The translations under genes were made by a program, and so were the position numbers. Under the pieces are notes generated by a model, which was not told the origin of the DNA, did not search any database, and saw only the letters and a list, made by a program, of their open reading frames with translations. Positions 36,001-45,052 of a DNA stretch of 55,215 nucleotides are shown piece by piece (within the stretch, counting starts at the first letter, position 1; each line of letters begins with the position of its first letter). This DNA comes from Bacteroidales bacterium (GTDB lineage: Bacteria; Bacteroidota; Bacteroidia; Bacteroidales; P3), in assembly GCA_017522065.1 (NCBI GenBank), contig JAFXAD010000012.1:1-55215 (forward strand). Direction: 5' to 3'.

Positions 36001-37059
36001 TCAGTCGTTGCTGAGCAAGTTCGACAGCACGGCGATTTTTTCCTTGTACTGGTTTATCTGAGCAACTTCGGCCTCGGTAATGCCTTTGACATTTAGGTTG
36101 CAAATGCCCAAGCCACGTTCGAGCGACTCGGTGCAGTGTCCTCCAAGCTCGACAGCCGTGGTGTGGCCACGTTCGCAGACGAGCATAGTCCCGTTCTTAC
36201 CGAACAATCCGTCACGACCCTCGATGTAGTGTCCCGTGTCGGGCAGGTTGTCAAGATACGATTCTATCTGTTTCATCAAGCGCAAGTCTTCTCTTGTGTA
36301 TCTTGTCTTGTCCGTTCCCAACACCGATATGATGAAATGTTTGTTTTCGGGAAGCAGCATAGTGACAATCTTTTCCGGGCAGAACAAATTGCATTGTTTT
36401 ATTATGTCAGCAGTGCAATAAGGAGCGGTCGTTATGTCTGCATAAACCACATTGACAGCCTCTTCGAATTCCATACTTCTGAGAAAAGGCATGAAATTCT
36501 CCATCATCAACTTCTTCTCGGACAATGGCATATTGCTGATTGTCTCGCGCGCAATGGACAGGTAGCGGTCGTATATCTGCGGAGCAATTTCCGTAAGCGA
36601 ATATGTAAGTATATTGTTCCAATCGCTCTCGTTCGGCGAGTAATTGTCCTTTTCGAATTTCTTTCTTAGCGAAAGAACAAGCTGATTCCTGCGTAGCATC
36701 GAGAGCGACACGGCATCGTTGTCGACCGCTACTTTGTCGCACAATGGACAGTCCAACTTCACGGCCGTGCCAACCAGCGAAACAACAAATCGTGTCTTCC
36801 CCTTGCCGAAAATCTCCTCAAAATCAGTGTGCAGTCCCACTACGGCATCGGCATCGCAAGCCTGTGCTTTAAGCTTTAAGTCTCTCATAGCACGGTCGTA
36901 TGACGAATTGAGCTTGTTGCGATACTTCGCACTCGACCCGCCGAAAAGGTCCGTCAGCGCAATGTCTGTTCCCACCACAACGCTTGTACGCAAAACGTCT
37001 ATGTAGCGTATAATTCTTGCTCCTTCAATGGAATCCGTTGTCGTTATGATTATACCCAT
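36001..37059 (-). CDS. YbjQ/UPF0145-domain protein with unknown C-terminal half
   Basis: A 352-aa cytoplasmic protein. Residues ~1-103 form a YbjQ (UPF0145, heavy-metal-binding-like) domain: IIITTTDSIEGARIIRYIDVL, a gap, RDLKLKAQACDADAVVGLHTDFEEI and FVVSLVGTAVKL, the usual order. The following ~250 residues are mostly helical, with SLSMLRRNQLVLSLRKKFEKD, a single-Cys pair CPLC near 113-116 and CNLFCPEKIV, and no family I recognise. YbjQ proteins are normally ~100 aa, so this is an extended form. It lies after the M13 peptidase but is separated by a terminator. Confidence 0.72.
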   Translation of the reverse strand: MGIIITTTDSIEGARIIRYIDVLRTSVVVGTDIALTDLFGGSSAKYRNKLNSSYDRAMRDLKLKAQACDADAVVGLHTDFEEIFGKGKTRFVVSLVGTAVKLDCPLCDKVAVDNDAVSLSMLRRNQLVLSLRKKFEKDNYSPNESDWNNILTYSLTEIAPQIYDRYLSIARETISNMPLSEKKLMMENFMPFLRSMEFEEAVNVVYADITTAPYCTADIIKQCNLFCPEKIVTMLLPENKHFIISVLGTDKTRYTREDLRLMKQIESYLDNLPDTGHYIEGRDGLFGKNGTMLVCERGHTTAVELGGHCTESLERGLGICNLNVKGITEAEVAQINQYKEKIAVLSNLLSND

Positions 37060-37135
37060 AATTTTTCTTTTACTGGAGAACGCGAAACGGGTTGAAAAAT
37101 TGTGACCAAAATGAATATTATCAACTTAATGATAA

Positions 37136-37171
37136 AAAAAATGCCTGCATTTTTTTTGCAGGCATTTTGTT
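37136..37171. terminator. Terminator between the M13 peptidase and YbjQ-domain genes
   Basis: Stem AAAATGCCTGCA/TGCAGGCATTTT with a T-rich loop; on the minus strand a T run follows. Confidence 0.8.
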
Positions 37172-37185
37172 CGTGTGATGATATA

Positions 37186-39246
37186 CTACCAAAGCTGGGC
37201 GCGTTTGTCGGGATCGAGCCACATTTTGTCGCCCTGTTTGACAGACCATGCCTCTTGGAACTCGCCAATATGAGGCAGCGTGACGTTGACGCGGTTACAT
37301 GCAAGTGCATGGACATCCATCTGGGTCAGCTGCAACTTGGCCTCGTCGCGGATGTTGCTTGCCCACACTGCTGCGTAAGCAAGGAAGAAACGCTGTTCGG
37401 GAGTGAAACCGTCCATGTTATCCTTGTTCAGCTGGCCTTTTGCCTTGGCGTTCTGCATGGCCAGATAGCTGATATGGATACCGCCGTTGTCGGCAATGTT
37501 CTCACCGAGTGTGAGTTGGCCGTTGGCATAGAGCGGCTGGCCGTTGCCACCGTCCTCAAGAACCTTGACGGCATTGAAAGCGTCGACGATAACCTGGGCG
37601 TTGTTGGTGAAGTTCTCAGCATCCTGTGCGGTCCACCAGTCAGCGAGGTTGCCGTCTTTGTCGTAGTTGCGGCCCTGGTCGTCGAAACCGTGGGTCAGCT
37701 CATGTCCGATAACAACTCCGATGGCGCCATAGTTGGCAGCTTCGTCAGCCTTCATGTTGAAGAACGGGGGCTGCAGGATAGCTGCGGGGAAGCAGATTTC
37801 GTTGGTGGTGGGGTTGTAGTAGGCGTTGACGGTCTGAGGAGTCATCTGCCATTCGTCGCGGTCGACGGGCTTGTTGATCTTGCTGAGCATGTAGTCCATG
37901 TCGAAAATGTTGCTGCGTACGATGTTGGCATAGTAGCTGTCGTCTTTGATTTCGAGACCGCTATAGTCACGCCATTTGTCAGGATAGCCTATTTTGACCA
38001 GAATGGTGGAGAGCTTCTCGTGAGCGTTCTTCTTGGTGACATCGGTCATCCAGGTAGCCATGTCGATGCGCTGTCCGAGGGCAGTCATCAGGTTTTCAAC
38101 CAGCACCTTCATGCGTTCTTTGGCTTCTGCGGGAAAATATTTCTCGACATAGAGATGTCCGAGGGCTTCGCCCATGGCACCGTCAACAGTCGAAGTGACG
38201 CGTTTCCAGCGGGGACGGTTGACTTCGCGGCCACTGAGCAGCTTGCCGTAGAAGTCGAAGTTGGCGTTGACGAAATCGTCGCTGAGGTAAGAAGCAGCGC
38301 TGTTGATTTCGTGCCAAGCGAAGTAAGCCTTAAGGGTTTCAATGTCAGCATCAGCAAGTACGCGGCTGACTTCCTCGAAATATTTAGGCTGGGCGATGTT
38401 GAAGGTCTTCATGCCTTCCATGATATTCATCTCGGTGAAATAGCCTTTCCAATCGATATTGGCAGCGAGTTTGTTGGCCTCTTCGACGGTGTAGCGGTTG
38501 AAGGTGCCAAACGGGTCGCGGTTCTCGAGACGTGTGTTCTGGCTCTTGGCAAGGCGGGTCTCAAGACCCATAACCATCGAAGCGAGTTTGTCGGCGCGGA
38601 TGCCGCTCATCTGGTCATATCCTGCAAGGGCGAACTCTTTGGTCATGAGGTCGATATATCCGGCACGGATATTCTTGTTGTTGCCTTCGTCGGTCAGGTA
38701 GTAGTCGCGGTCGCCAAGACCGAGGCCGCTCTGGTAAGCCCAGGCGATGCACTGCTTGGCATCGTCTTTGTCGGCTTCGCCGAAGACGCCAAAAAGAACG
38801 TGGTTGGCGCGATGGTGCATCTTCAACACCTCGGCCCAGATGTCTTCACGAGTCTTAAGGGCATTGATTTCGTCGAGATAAGGTTTCAGAGGCTCGGCAC
38901 CCTGCTCCTGCAGGCGGACGCTGTCCATACCGATGTTGTAAAGTGTAGCGATTTTGTCGGCTATTGAGCCTTTCTTGTTGTTCTGTGCGGAGACAGAATC
39001 GATGATAGTGCGGAGCTGCTTCTGGTTCTCTTCAGCAAGGAAGTCGAACGAGCCGTAGCGGCTGTGCTCGGCATCGAGAGGATGCGAGGCCATCCATCCG
39101 CCACATGCATACTGATAGAAATCGTCGACAGGCGAAGCCGTTGTGTCGAGGTTGTTGAGGTCGATACCCGACGTCAACTCGGTTTTTTTCTGACAACCGG
39201 TAGCCATTAATGCCATAGTTGCAATAGTTAAAATGGTTTTTTTCAT
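37186..39246 (-). CDS. M13-family metallopeptidase lipoprotein (PepO-like)
   Basis: A 686-aa zinc endopeptidase (neprilysin family). I choose the ATG at 39246 because MKKTILTIATMALMATGC gives a lipobox (Cys18); the longer frame adds 27 residues with no signal and would cover the promoter. Zinc site HELTH: His515 and His519 with catalytic Glu516 (GHELTHGFDDQGRNYDKDGN). The third ligand is Glu582 in GENIADNGG, with Asp586. The N-terminal M13 domain begins TTASPVDDFYQYACGGWMAS. The C-terminus ends CNRVNVTLPHIGEFQEAW then QGDKMW, typical of the family. It is expected at the cell surface or periplasm, cleaving short peptides. Confidence 0.95.
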   Translation of the reverse strand: MKKTILTIATMALMATGCQKKTELTSGIDLNNLDTTASPVDDFYQYACGGWMASHPLDAEHSRYGSFDFLAEENQKQLRTIIDSVSAQNNKKGSIADKIATLYNIGMDSVRLQEQGAEPLKPYLDEINALKTREDIWAEVLKMHHRANHVLFGVFGEADKDDAKQCIAWAYQSGLGLGDRDYYLTDEGNNKNIRAGYIDLMTKEFALAGYDQMSGIRADKLASMVMGLETRLAKSQNTRLENRDPFGTFNRYTVEEANKLAANIDWKGYFTEMNIMEGMKTFNIAQPKYFEEVSRVLADADIETLKAYFAWHEINSAASYLSDDFVNANFDFYGKLLSGREVNRPRWKRVTSTVDGAMGEALGHLYVEKYFPAEAKERMKVLVENLMTALGQRIDMATWMTDVTKKNAHEKLSTILVKIGYPDKWRDYSGLEIKDDSYYANIVRSNIFDMDYMLSKINKPVDRDEWQMTPQTVNAYYNPTTNEICFPAAILQPPFFNMKADEAANYGAIGVVIGHELTHGFDDQGRNYDKDGNLADWWTAQDAENFTNNAQVIVDAFNAVKVLEDGGNGQPLYANGQLTLGENIADNGGIHISYLAMQNAKAKGQLNKDNMDGFTPEQRFFLAYAAVWASNIRDEAKLQLTQMDVHALACNRVNVTLPHIGEFQEAWSVKQGDKMWLDPDKRAQLW

Positions 39247-39283
39247 ATAGTTATAATTAATTATTGAATTCCATACAGATTTG

Positions 39284-39291
39284 CAAAAGTA
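39284..39291 (-). promoter_or_regulatory. -7 element for the M13 peptidase gene
   Basis: TACTTTTG then CA on the minus strand. The 19-bp stretch AAAAGTTTGTACTTTTGCA is identical to the promoter of fic at 46.2 kb. Confidence 0.6.
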
Positions 39292-39454
39292 CAAACTTTT
39301 TTTGACTACATAAAGAATAGTATACAATATTTAAAAACACATGACGTTTTTTAATACAAAAGAAGCTCTCTTAAACCTATTCATCAAGTTTCGCAGACTT
39401 GTGTACTGTGGCCATTAGCAGCTAAGAATAAATATTTAATCACATAAAAACAGA

Positions 39455-40642
39455 ATGTCAATTTTCAGAAATATAGTACTTTGCGTTGTTTTGCTCCTCG
39501 GAGTCATGTCGCAGGTCCAAGCCAACGACGGCACTTATTACACCAAAGGCAACCAGCTCGTTCCACTGCAGGAGACGGACATCAGTGTGCGACGCGAAGT
39601 GCTGACCATCAGTCTGATGGACAACGGGATGGCCCGCGTGGATGTGCAGTACGAGTTCTGGAACCCAGGCCCCGCCAAGCGCCTCACCATGGGATTTGAG
39701 GCCGACCCGCCATACAATTATGACTACAAGTTTTACCCCGACGGCCGCCACCCCAGCATCAGCCTCTTCACCGTCGAGATGAACGGTCGGCAGCTGGAGT
39801 ACAACAACGCCGTATGCGTGGCCGACACGCTGCCGCTAACGAAGGTCAAAGACCTGAAACGCTACTACATGTGGGACAACAACTGGCTTTACGACACCGC
39901 CAACGCCGACCCGAAATCCGCTTACAACGTCCCAATAGATTACGATGCCGGTATCCCCTTCGCCTACGTCTACTACTTCGACGCCGACTTCCAGCCGGGC
40001 CTCAACCGCGTACACCACACCTATGTCTACCGCATGTCCACAGGTGTGGGCTTCCCGTACCTTGTTGACTACAAGCTGACGCCCGCCGCCCGCTGGGCCG
40101 GAGGCAAGATTGACGACTTCACACTCACCATCCGTGCCGACAGCACGGCCAAGCATTTCGTTGTCTACGACAGTGCGTTTGCCGGTGCATCCTTCACCGT
40201 CGGCGAGGGTATGGGCAAACTGCGACGCTCGAACCGCTTCGGCGACTCCTGTACCGAGGTGAGCCTCCGCAACGGCGCCATCAGGCTCCACACAACCAAT
40301 TTCCATCCCGCAACAGAGCTTCGTATCGAGGCGGTCGGCATCGATGGGATGAGTAACTACGCGAACAAGACGTTCCGCATAGGCGGCAGCTACGATCGTT
40401 CGTCCAGGGTTTTGCTGTGTATCCCCCACGAAGGACAGACCGTGGTACCCGCCGACCCGGCTTTCCGTCAGCGCGTCATTCGCAACCTGCCCTTCGCCAA
40501 CCGCGGCCACGTGTTCCGCGACAAGCGCCTGCGCGAATACTTTGAAGGCCTCTGGTGGTACATGCCCGACCCCGACTACATGGACGACACCAGCGACTTC
40601 ACTCCAGTCGACTGGGAATGCGTAAATTATAAAGAGAATTGA
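39455..40642 (+). CDS. Secreted protein, DUF4424-like
   Basis: A 395-aa protein with signal MSIFRNIVLCVVLLLGVMSQVQA and the mature start NDGTYYTKGNQLVPLQETDISVR. The opening – a short NDG segment, a strand naming an input, then RREVLTISL, VDVQYEFWNPGPAKRLTMGFEA – resembles the DUF4424 family, in which a beta domain describes modification of envelope components. Similarity is by pattern only. The remaining part is beta-rich with several WW and Tyr-rich strands and ends WWYMPDPDYMDDTSDFTPVD. The following gene starts 36 bp on, so it may open the plus-strand cluster that runs to 43.8 kb. Confidence 0.6.
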   Translation: MSIFRNIVLCVVLLLGVMSQVQANDGTYYTKGNQLVPLQETDISVRREVLTISLMDNGMARVDVQYEFWNPGPAKRLTMGFEADPPYNYDYKFYPDGRHPSISLFTVEMNGRQLEYNNAVCVADTLPLTKVKDLKRYYMWDNNWLYDTANADPKSAYNVPIDYDAGIPFAYVYYFDADFQPGLNRVHHTYVYRMSTGVGFPYLVDYKLTPAARWAGGKIDDFTLTIRADSTAKHFVVYDSAFAGASFTVGEGMGKLRRSNRFGDSCTEVSLRNGAIRLHTTNFHPATELRIEAVGIDGMSNYANKTFRIGGSYDRSSRVLLCIPHEGQTVVPADPAFRQRVIRNLPFANRGHVFRDKRLREYFEGLWWYMPDPDYMDDTSDFTPVDWECVNYKEN

Positions 40643-40678
40643 AAAAATAAAAATTAAAAATTAAAAGTAAACAATTAT

Positions 40679-41152
40679 ATGGAACAAGAACCGGTTTTAA
40701 ATGCCCATAATAAAGAAGAGTACCCACCGATGCATACGGCGGAGCACATCCTGAACCAGACGATGGTGCGTATGTTCGGCTGCCCGCGGTCGCGCAACGC
40801 ACACATTGAACGCAAGAAAAGCAAATGCGACTACATGCTTTCCTCCTGCCCCACCGAGGCACAGATTGAGGAGATAGAACGCCGTGTGAACGAGGTTATC
40901 CGGCAAGGACTGCCCGTAAGCTACGAGTTTGTGAGTCGCGACGAGGTGCCGCCCGAAGTGGACCTCGGCAAGTTGCCCGACGATGCCAGCGCGACGCTGC
41001 GCCTCGTGCGCATCGGCGACTACGACCTGTGCGCATGTGTCGGCACTCATGTCGGCAATACATCGGAAATCGGCACTTTCAAAATCCTGTCGCACGACTG
41101 GAACGCCGAAACTGGCACTTGGCGCATGAGATTCAAATTGATTGAACAATAA
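40679..41152 (+). CDS. AlaX-like tRNA editing (SAD) domain protein
   Basis: A 157-aa free-standing second additional domain (SAD) of the Ala/Thr-RS type, which hydrolyses mischarged tRNA. The zinc ligands are HTAEH at His19 and His23, and the second pair CVGTH at Cys120 and His124. The central REVP-like stretch is RDEVPPEVDLGKLPDD. It lacks the N-terminal glycine-rich domain of full AlaX-M, so it is a small AlaX-S-like form. The substrate is uncertain (Ser- or Gly-tRNA(Ala) are usual). It lies in a compact plus-strand run with an SPFH gene 31 bp downstream. Confidence 0.82.
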   Translation: MEQEPVLNAHNKEEYPPMHTAEHILNQTMVRMFGCPRSRNAHIERKKSKCDYMLSSCPTEAQIEEIERRVNEVIRQGLPVSYEFVSRDEVPPEVDLGKLPDDASATLRLVRIGDYDLCACVGTHVGNTSEIGTFKILSHDWNAETGTWRMRFKLIEQ

Positions 41153-41183
41153 AACTTTTTTCACAACCCAAAAATTCAAAAAT

Positions 41184-41978
41184 ATGAAGAGTATCAAAGA
41201 AATGTCCTTGGGACAGATCGCACTGCTTTCGCTGCTGTGCCTACTGCTGCTGATTACTGTGTTTTCGTCGTTCTACACCATCAAATCGACCGAACGGGGT
41301 GTCCTAAGCACCTTCGGCAAAATCTCGCCCAACGTCATCGAAGACGGACTGCATGTTAAAATACCTTTCATCCAGACAGTTAAAAAGGTTAACATCCAAC
41401 AGAAAAAATTCGACGGCAAGGAAAACTCATACACTCGCGATGTGCAGACTTCGGAGGTGCAGTACACCATCAACTACGACCTCGTGCGCGAAAACGTTAA
41501 CAACCTTATCCGCAACGTGGGCGACGACTACCACAACCGCGTTGTCGTGCCGTTTATCCGTTCGGCCATGAAGGAGGCTTTCGGCAATTTTGCCGCCACC
41601 GAAATTGTGGAGAACCGTGATGCCGTCCGTCGCGAGATAGAGAACACGCTGCGCCGCACACTCGACAGCAACTATTTCCTCAACATCCAGTTCCAGCTTG
41701 TCGACATCGACTTCGACGACGATTTCGAGAATGCCATCAAAGAGAAACAGGTGGCCGAGCAGCAGGCTCTCAAAGCCAAGAACGTGACCATTCAAATAGA
41801 GGAACAGGCCAAGCAGACCAAAATCCGCGCCGAAGCCGATGCCGAAGCTATCCGCATCAAAGCCAAGGCTCTGGAAAGCAACCCCAAACTCGTCGAATAC
41901 GAGGCAGTGCAGAAATGGGACGGCAAGATGCCGACCTATATGATGGGCAACAGCTTGCCTCTTATCAACTTGAAATAA
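41184..41978 (+). CDS. SPFH/prohibitin-family membrane protein
   Basis: A 264-aa protein of the SPFH (band 7) family. The ATG at 41184 gives MKSIKEMSLGQIALLSLLCLLLLITVFSSFYTIKSTERGVLSTFG: one N-terminal membrane anchor (about residues 9-30) right before the SPFH domain. The earlier in-frame ATG at 41142 overlaps the previous gene and adds a non-family stretch. The C-terminal part is a charged coiled coil (FENAIKEKQVAEQQALKAKN, IEEQAKQTKIRAEADAEAIR). Members act as membrane scaffolds, often with FtsH or proteases; no partner is seen here. Confidence 0.87.
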   Translation: MKSIKEMSLGQIALLSLLCLLLLITVFSSFYTIKSTERGVLSTFGKISPNVIEDGLHVKIPFIQTVKKVNIQQKKFDGKENSYTRDVQTSEVQYTINYDLVRENVNNLIRNVGDDYHNRVVVPFIRSAMKEAFGNFAATEIVENRDAVRREIENTLRRTLDSNYFLNIQFQLVDIDFDDDFENAIKEKQVAEQQALKAKNVTIQIEEQAKQTKIRAEADAEAIRIKAKALESNPKLVEYEAVQKWDGKMPTYMMGNSLPLINLK

Positions 41979-41988
41979 AGCGGACTGT

Positions 41989-42663
41989 ATGAATCACAAA
42001 ATACATACGTGCCAAGAACTTATCGAATGCATTCAAGAGGTCGGATTCCTGCCGTTGCTCGAAAGCGGCATCAGAGGCTTCAGCGCCGACGCAATGATGG
42101 CCGACGAATGTCGCTACACGGTGTTGCCCGACGGCGGCTGGGAGTGGCCGCTATGGAGGTGGAAAGGCCCTGTAATTGCCGATGGCAACTGCGTCTACGG
42201 CAAGTTCTTTGCTGGCAAGGCAGGATTCATAAGCCTCAAGTGGTGGCCCGACTTCTGCAACTGGCGCCGCAGCTCGTACCCAATGTCTGCCGAAACCGAA
42301 AAAGGAGCCATCTGCGAGGCTATCCTCGACACTCTGCACGAACGGGGCAGCATGGTTAGCCGCGACTTGCGCTCGGCATGCGGCCTGGTGGGACCCAAAA
42401 TGCGCTCGCTTTTCGACGGCTATGTCACTCACCTGCAGATGGCGTGCCGCATCGTCACCGAGGATTTCGTCTATCCGCGCGACAAGCACGGTCACGAATA
42501 CGGATGGGGACTCTCGCTGCTCACAACGCCCGAGCAGCTCATAGGAACAGAATCCTGTTTCAGCAACCACACCCCCGACGAATCGCACTCGCTGATGATG
42601 GAACACTTGCATAAAAAACTGCCGTCGGCGACAGACAAACAAATCCTTAAAATCTTGAAATAA
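41989..42663 (+). CDS. AlkZ-like (YcaQ-related) protein
   Basis: A 224-aa protein that resembles the winged-helix YcaQ/AlkZ group (DNA glycosylase for crosslinks) and Bacteroidetes proteins annotated as AlkZ-related. Support is weak: the segment GAICEAILDTLHERGSMVSRDLRSACGLVGPKMRSLFDGYVTHLQM looks like the winged-helix HTH that selects the catalytic domain in that group. The catalytic QxQ motif of YcaQ is not visible. The N-terminal half has a repeated aromatic pattern (GGWEWPLWRWKGPV, FISLKWWPDFCNWRRSSYPM). It starts 10 bp after the SPFH gene. Confidence 0.5.
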   Translation: MNHKIHTCQELIECIQEVGFLPLLESGIRGFSADAMMADECRYTVLPDGGWEWPLWRWKGPVIADGNCVYGKFFAGKAGFISLKWWPDFCNWRRSSYPMSAETEKGAICEAILDTLHERGSMVSRDLRSACGLVGPKMRSLFDGYVTHLQMACRIVTEDFVYPRDKHGHEYGWGLSLLTTPEQLIGTESCFSNHTPDESHSLMMEHLHKKLPSATDKQILKILK

Positions 42664-42690
42664 AGTCATAAAGCATAGTGACTTTTTGTA

Positions 42691-42698
42691 TATATTTG
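42691..42698 (+). promoter_or_regulatory. -7 element for the HAD lipoprotein gene
   Basis: TATATTTG then CA. A 10-bp hairpin (42701-42710 with 42719-42728, arm ACGCCAAACG) begins at about the expected transcription start, so the mRNA likely carries a 5' stem. The hairpin could also be the end of the previous gene, but it has no T run. Confidence 0.5.
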
Positions 42699-42755
42699 CA
42701 ACGCCAAACGGAACTCCACGTTTGGCGTTAAACATTTTAAAATTACAGATTTAAT

Positions 42756-43808
42756 ATGAAAAAACAGTTTTTTCTGATTGCCGTTTTCTTTGTGGGACTC
42801 CTTGTTGGATGCACAAAAGAGACGCCCGAACCGACGGCGAAACATTATTTCGCCTCGTGGAACGAGTGCGAGGCTCTTACGGCCCTTCAACAATATGTAG
42901 AGGACGTCACAAACCCTGCTTCGGCAAACTTCATTCCACAGAAAGACCGCATTGCCACGTTCGACATGGACGGCACCTTCATCGGCGAATTGTACCCCAC
43001 CTACTTCGAGTACAACCTCTTGGAATACCGCGTGCTGGACGATACTGCCTACGGCAACCACGCCCCCGACGATGTGCGACAGGCAGCGCAACAGATACGT
43101 GACTTTGTCCGCAACGGCACTCCCCTGCCCGACCATTTCGACATGATACATGCCCGCGCCGCTGCCAAGGCATACGCCGGAATGACTATTGCCCAATTCG
43201 ACGCCTACGTCAAGGACTATGCCAAGCATTCTGCCAATGGCTTCGTCGGCATGACGTATGCCGAGAGCTTCTACAAGCCTATGCTCGAGGTGTTTGACTA
43301 TCTTGAGGACAACGGATTCACTTACTATGTCGTTTCTGGTTCCGACCGCTTCATCTGCCGCGCCTTGGTCGAGAGTCTCGGCATCGAGCCCAACCGCGTC
43401 ATCGGCATGGATGTCAAGCTTGTATCTTCCAGCCAGGGTGCTGTTGAGGGCGTCAACTACACCATGGGGCGCGAAGAGGAGATTGTCCGTACCGACGAGC
43501 TTATCATCAAAAACCTCAAAACCAACAAGGTGCTGCAGATTTCGCAGGAGATTGGCAAAGTGCCGGTACTGTCGTTCGGCAACAGCGGCGGCGATGCTGC
43601 CATGCACAACTACTGCCTCTCCAACCGTCTGAAATCAGCTGCTTTCATGCTCATCGCCGACGACGATGCGCGCGACCATGCCAACCGCGACAAGGCCCTC
43701 GCCCTCGGCGAACAGTGGCGTGCTGCCGGCTACCATGTCATCTCAATGCGCGACGACTTCAAGACCATCTACGGTCCTGGCGTCGTGAAGGTCCCGTTCG
43801 AATTCTGA
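42756..43808 (+). CDS. HAD-family phosphatase lipoprotein
   Basis: A 350-aa lipoprotein: MKKQFFLIAVFFVGLLVGC (Cys19). HAD motif I is DMDGT with the nucleophile Asp70 and Asp72 (FDMDGTFIGE). Motif II is around VVSGSD (FTYYVVSGSDRFICRALV), and the conserved motif IV region is VLSFGNSGGDAAMHNY with the last aspartate. The large helical insert between motifs I and II is of the PF12710 (haloacid-dehalogenase-like) type. Exported HAD phosphatases are unusual in general, but known in Bacteroidetes. The substrate is unknown. A terminator follows. Confidence 0.85.
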   Translation: MKKQFFLIAVFFVGLLVGCTKETPEPTAKHYFASWNECEALTALQQYVEDVTNPASANFIPQKDRIATFDMDGTFIGELYPTYFEYNLLEYRVLDDTAYGNHAPDDVRQAAQQIRDFVRNGTPLPDHFDMIHARAAAKAYAGMTIAQFDAYVKDYAKHSANGFVGMTYAESFYKPMLEVFDYLEDNGFTYYVVSGSDRFICRALVESLGIEPNRVIGMDVKLVSSSQGAVEGVNYTMGREEEIVRTDELIIKNLKTNKVLQISQEIGKVPVLSFGNSGGDAAMHNYCLSNRLKSAAFMLIADDDARDHANRDKALALGEQWRAAGYHVISMRDDFKTIYGPGVVKVPFEF

Positions 43809-43835
43809 CAATCAGTAAGCCAAACCAATCGCTCA

Positions 43836-43878
43836 AAAAAAAGAAGTGGCAAGCTATGTTGTTTGCCACTTTTTTTTA
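43836..43878. terminator. Bidirectional terminator between HAD and nitroreductase genes
   Basis: Stem AAGTGGCAA/TTGCCACTT with a ~10-nt loop, A8 on the left and T9 on the right; it serves the convergent genes on both sides. Confidence 0.88.
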
Positions 43879-43928
43879 CGATAAAAACCAGACCCGCGTC
43901 AGTATTTACGCCTCTGGCGGAATTGATG

Positions 43929-44603
43929 CTATGCCCAGCGGACATTCTCACGACCGGCTCCGAGTTCAAAGTGACATTTAACTATGCCAAGATCTATCTT
44001 CAGATATGAACCCATGAGCGTGAAGCGCGTGCGTGCTGCCACACGACCGTCGGACAGCAATTCGAACTCGAATTTCTGCATATTCATTGCCGTGGGAGCC
44101 AACACCGCGGCTTCAACACCGCGACGGAACCATTCAGGAATGTCGACCGAAGGTGCTTTGTAGAATTTCTCAATAGGCTTCACAGGATGCTGCACACCCT
44201 GCGTGGCTCCATAGCCGAGGGCAATGACGCCTCGGAGCGTTTCGCCGTCACAGATAGTGTAGCGGTCAGGTTGCTTGCTGAAGGTCAAGCCAACCCAGCA
44301 GCTGTTCAGTCCCAGCGTCTGTGCCAGTAGCACCACGCGCTCGCCGCGGCAGCCCAGTTGCTCGTCCAGCCCCTTGCGGCAGACGAGTGCTATATAGTTG
44401 CTCACACCGCTGAACTTGCCGTACTTGGCCAGCCCGTGGGCGAAGGCCTCTGGCTCGTCGGTCACCAGTTGCATGTGCAACCCCGCCGTACGGTTGGCCT
44501 CATCGATGGCGGCACGCAGCTGTTCTATCTTCTCGGTTTCTATAATTTGATTCTTGTACTGACGCACGCTGTGGCGTGCGACGATGGCTTCCTGCAGTGT
44601 CAT
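43929..44603 (-). CDS. Nitroreductase-family protein
   Basis: A 224-aa flavoenzyme of the nitroreductase superfamily, expected to bind FMN and use NAD(P)H. Opening MTLQEAIVARHSVRQYKNQII with the RHSVRxY FMN-contact motif. Later blocks: NYIALVCRKGLDEQLGCRGERVVLLAQTLGLNSCWVG (the helix followed by GLxSCWxG) and IALGYGATQG. It is a single-domain short form. The start codon overlaps the stop of bcp by 4 bp, so the two are coupled. Natural substrates cannot be told. Confidence 0.85.
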   Translation of the reverse strand: MTLQEAIVARHSVRQYKNQIIETEKIEQLRAAIDEANRTAGLHMQLVTDEPEAFAHGLAKYGKFSGVSNYIALVCRKGLDEQLGCRGERVVLLAQTLGLNSCWVGLTFSKQPDRYTICDGETLRGVIALGYGATQGVQHPVKPIEKFYKAPSVDIPEWFRRGVEAAVLAPTAMNMQKFEFELLSDGRVAARTRFTLMGSYLKIDLGIVKCHFELGAGRENVRWA

Positions 44604-45046
44604 TTCAAAATCTGTTTGGTGTGTTCTTTGGTGTTCACTTTGCCGATGGCGTCGACGATGGTACCCTGCTCGTCGATGACGTAGGTGGTGCGGAGGGTGC
44701 CCATCGTGACTTTACCATAATTCTTCTTCTCGCCCCAAGCCTCATAGGATTCGAGTATCTTGTGTTCAGGGTCGCTGATGAGGTGGAAGGGCAGCTCGTA
44801 TTTGGCGATAAACTTCTGGTGGCTGGCGGCACTGTCGCGGCTGACGCCGAGCACCTCGTAGCCCTGGGCCAGGAAGCGGTGGTAGTTGTCGCGCAGGTCG
44901 CAGGCCTCGCTGGTGCAGCCTGGCGTGCTGTCCTTGGGGTAGAAGTAGAGCACCAGCTTCTTGCCGGCATAATCGGTCAGTCTGATGATATTCCCGTTCT
45001 CGTCCGCGCCCTCAAACATCGGCGCCTTGGTTCCAATCTGTAGCAT
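44600..45046 (-). CDS. bcp: Bcp-type thiol peroxidase
   Basis: A 148-aa peroxiredoxin that reduces hydroperoxides with thioredoxin as donor. The active site is YFYPKDSTPGCTSEACDLRD: peroxidatic Cys44 and resolving Cys49, the spacing of the Bcp/PrxQ group. Length is typical. It lies 6 bp downstream of fic and overlaps the nitroreductase gene by 4 bp, making a fic-bcp-nitroreductase operon. It probably draws on thioredoxin such as the one at 5.9 kb. Confidence 0.93.
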   Translation of the reverse strand: MLQIGTKAPMFEGADENGNIIRLTDYAGKKLVLYFYPKDSTPGCTSEACDLRDNYHRFLAQGYEVLGVSRDSAASHQKFIAKYELPFHLISDPEHKILESYEAWGEKKNYGKVTMGTLRTTYVIDEQGTIVDAIGKVNTKEHTKQILK

Positions 45047-45052
45047 ATTACT

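Noticed and set aside
37102-38967. 621-codon plus-strand frame opposite the M13 peptidase
   Set aside because: It is a shadow of codon bias in the peptidase gene; it has no start context or domain.
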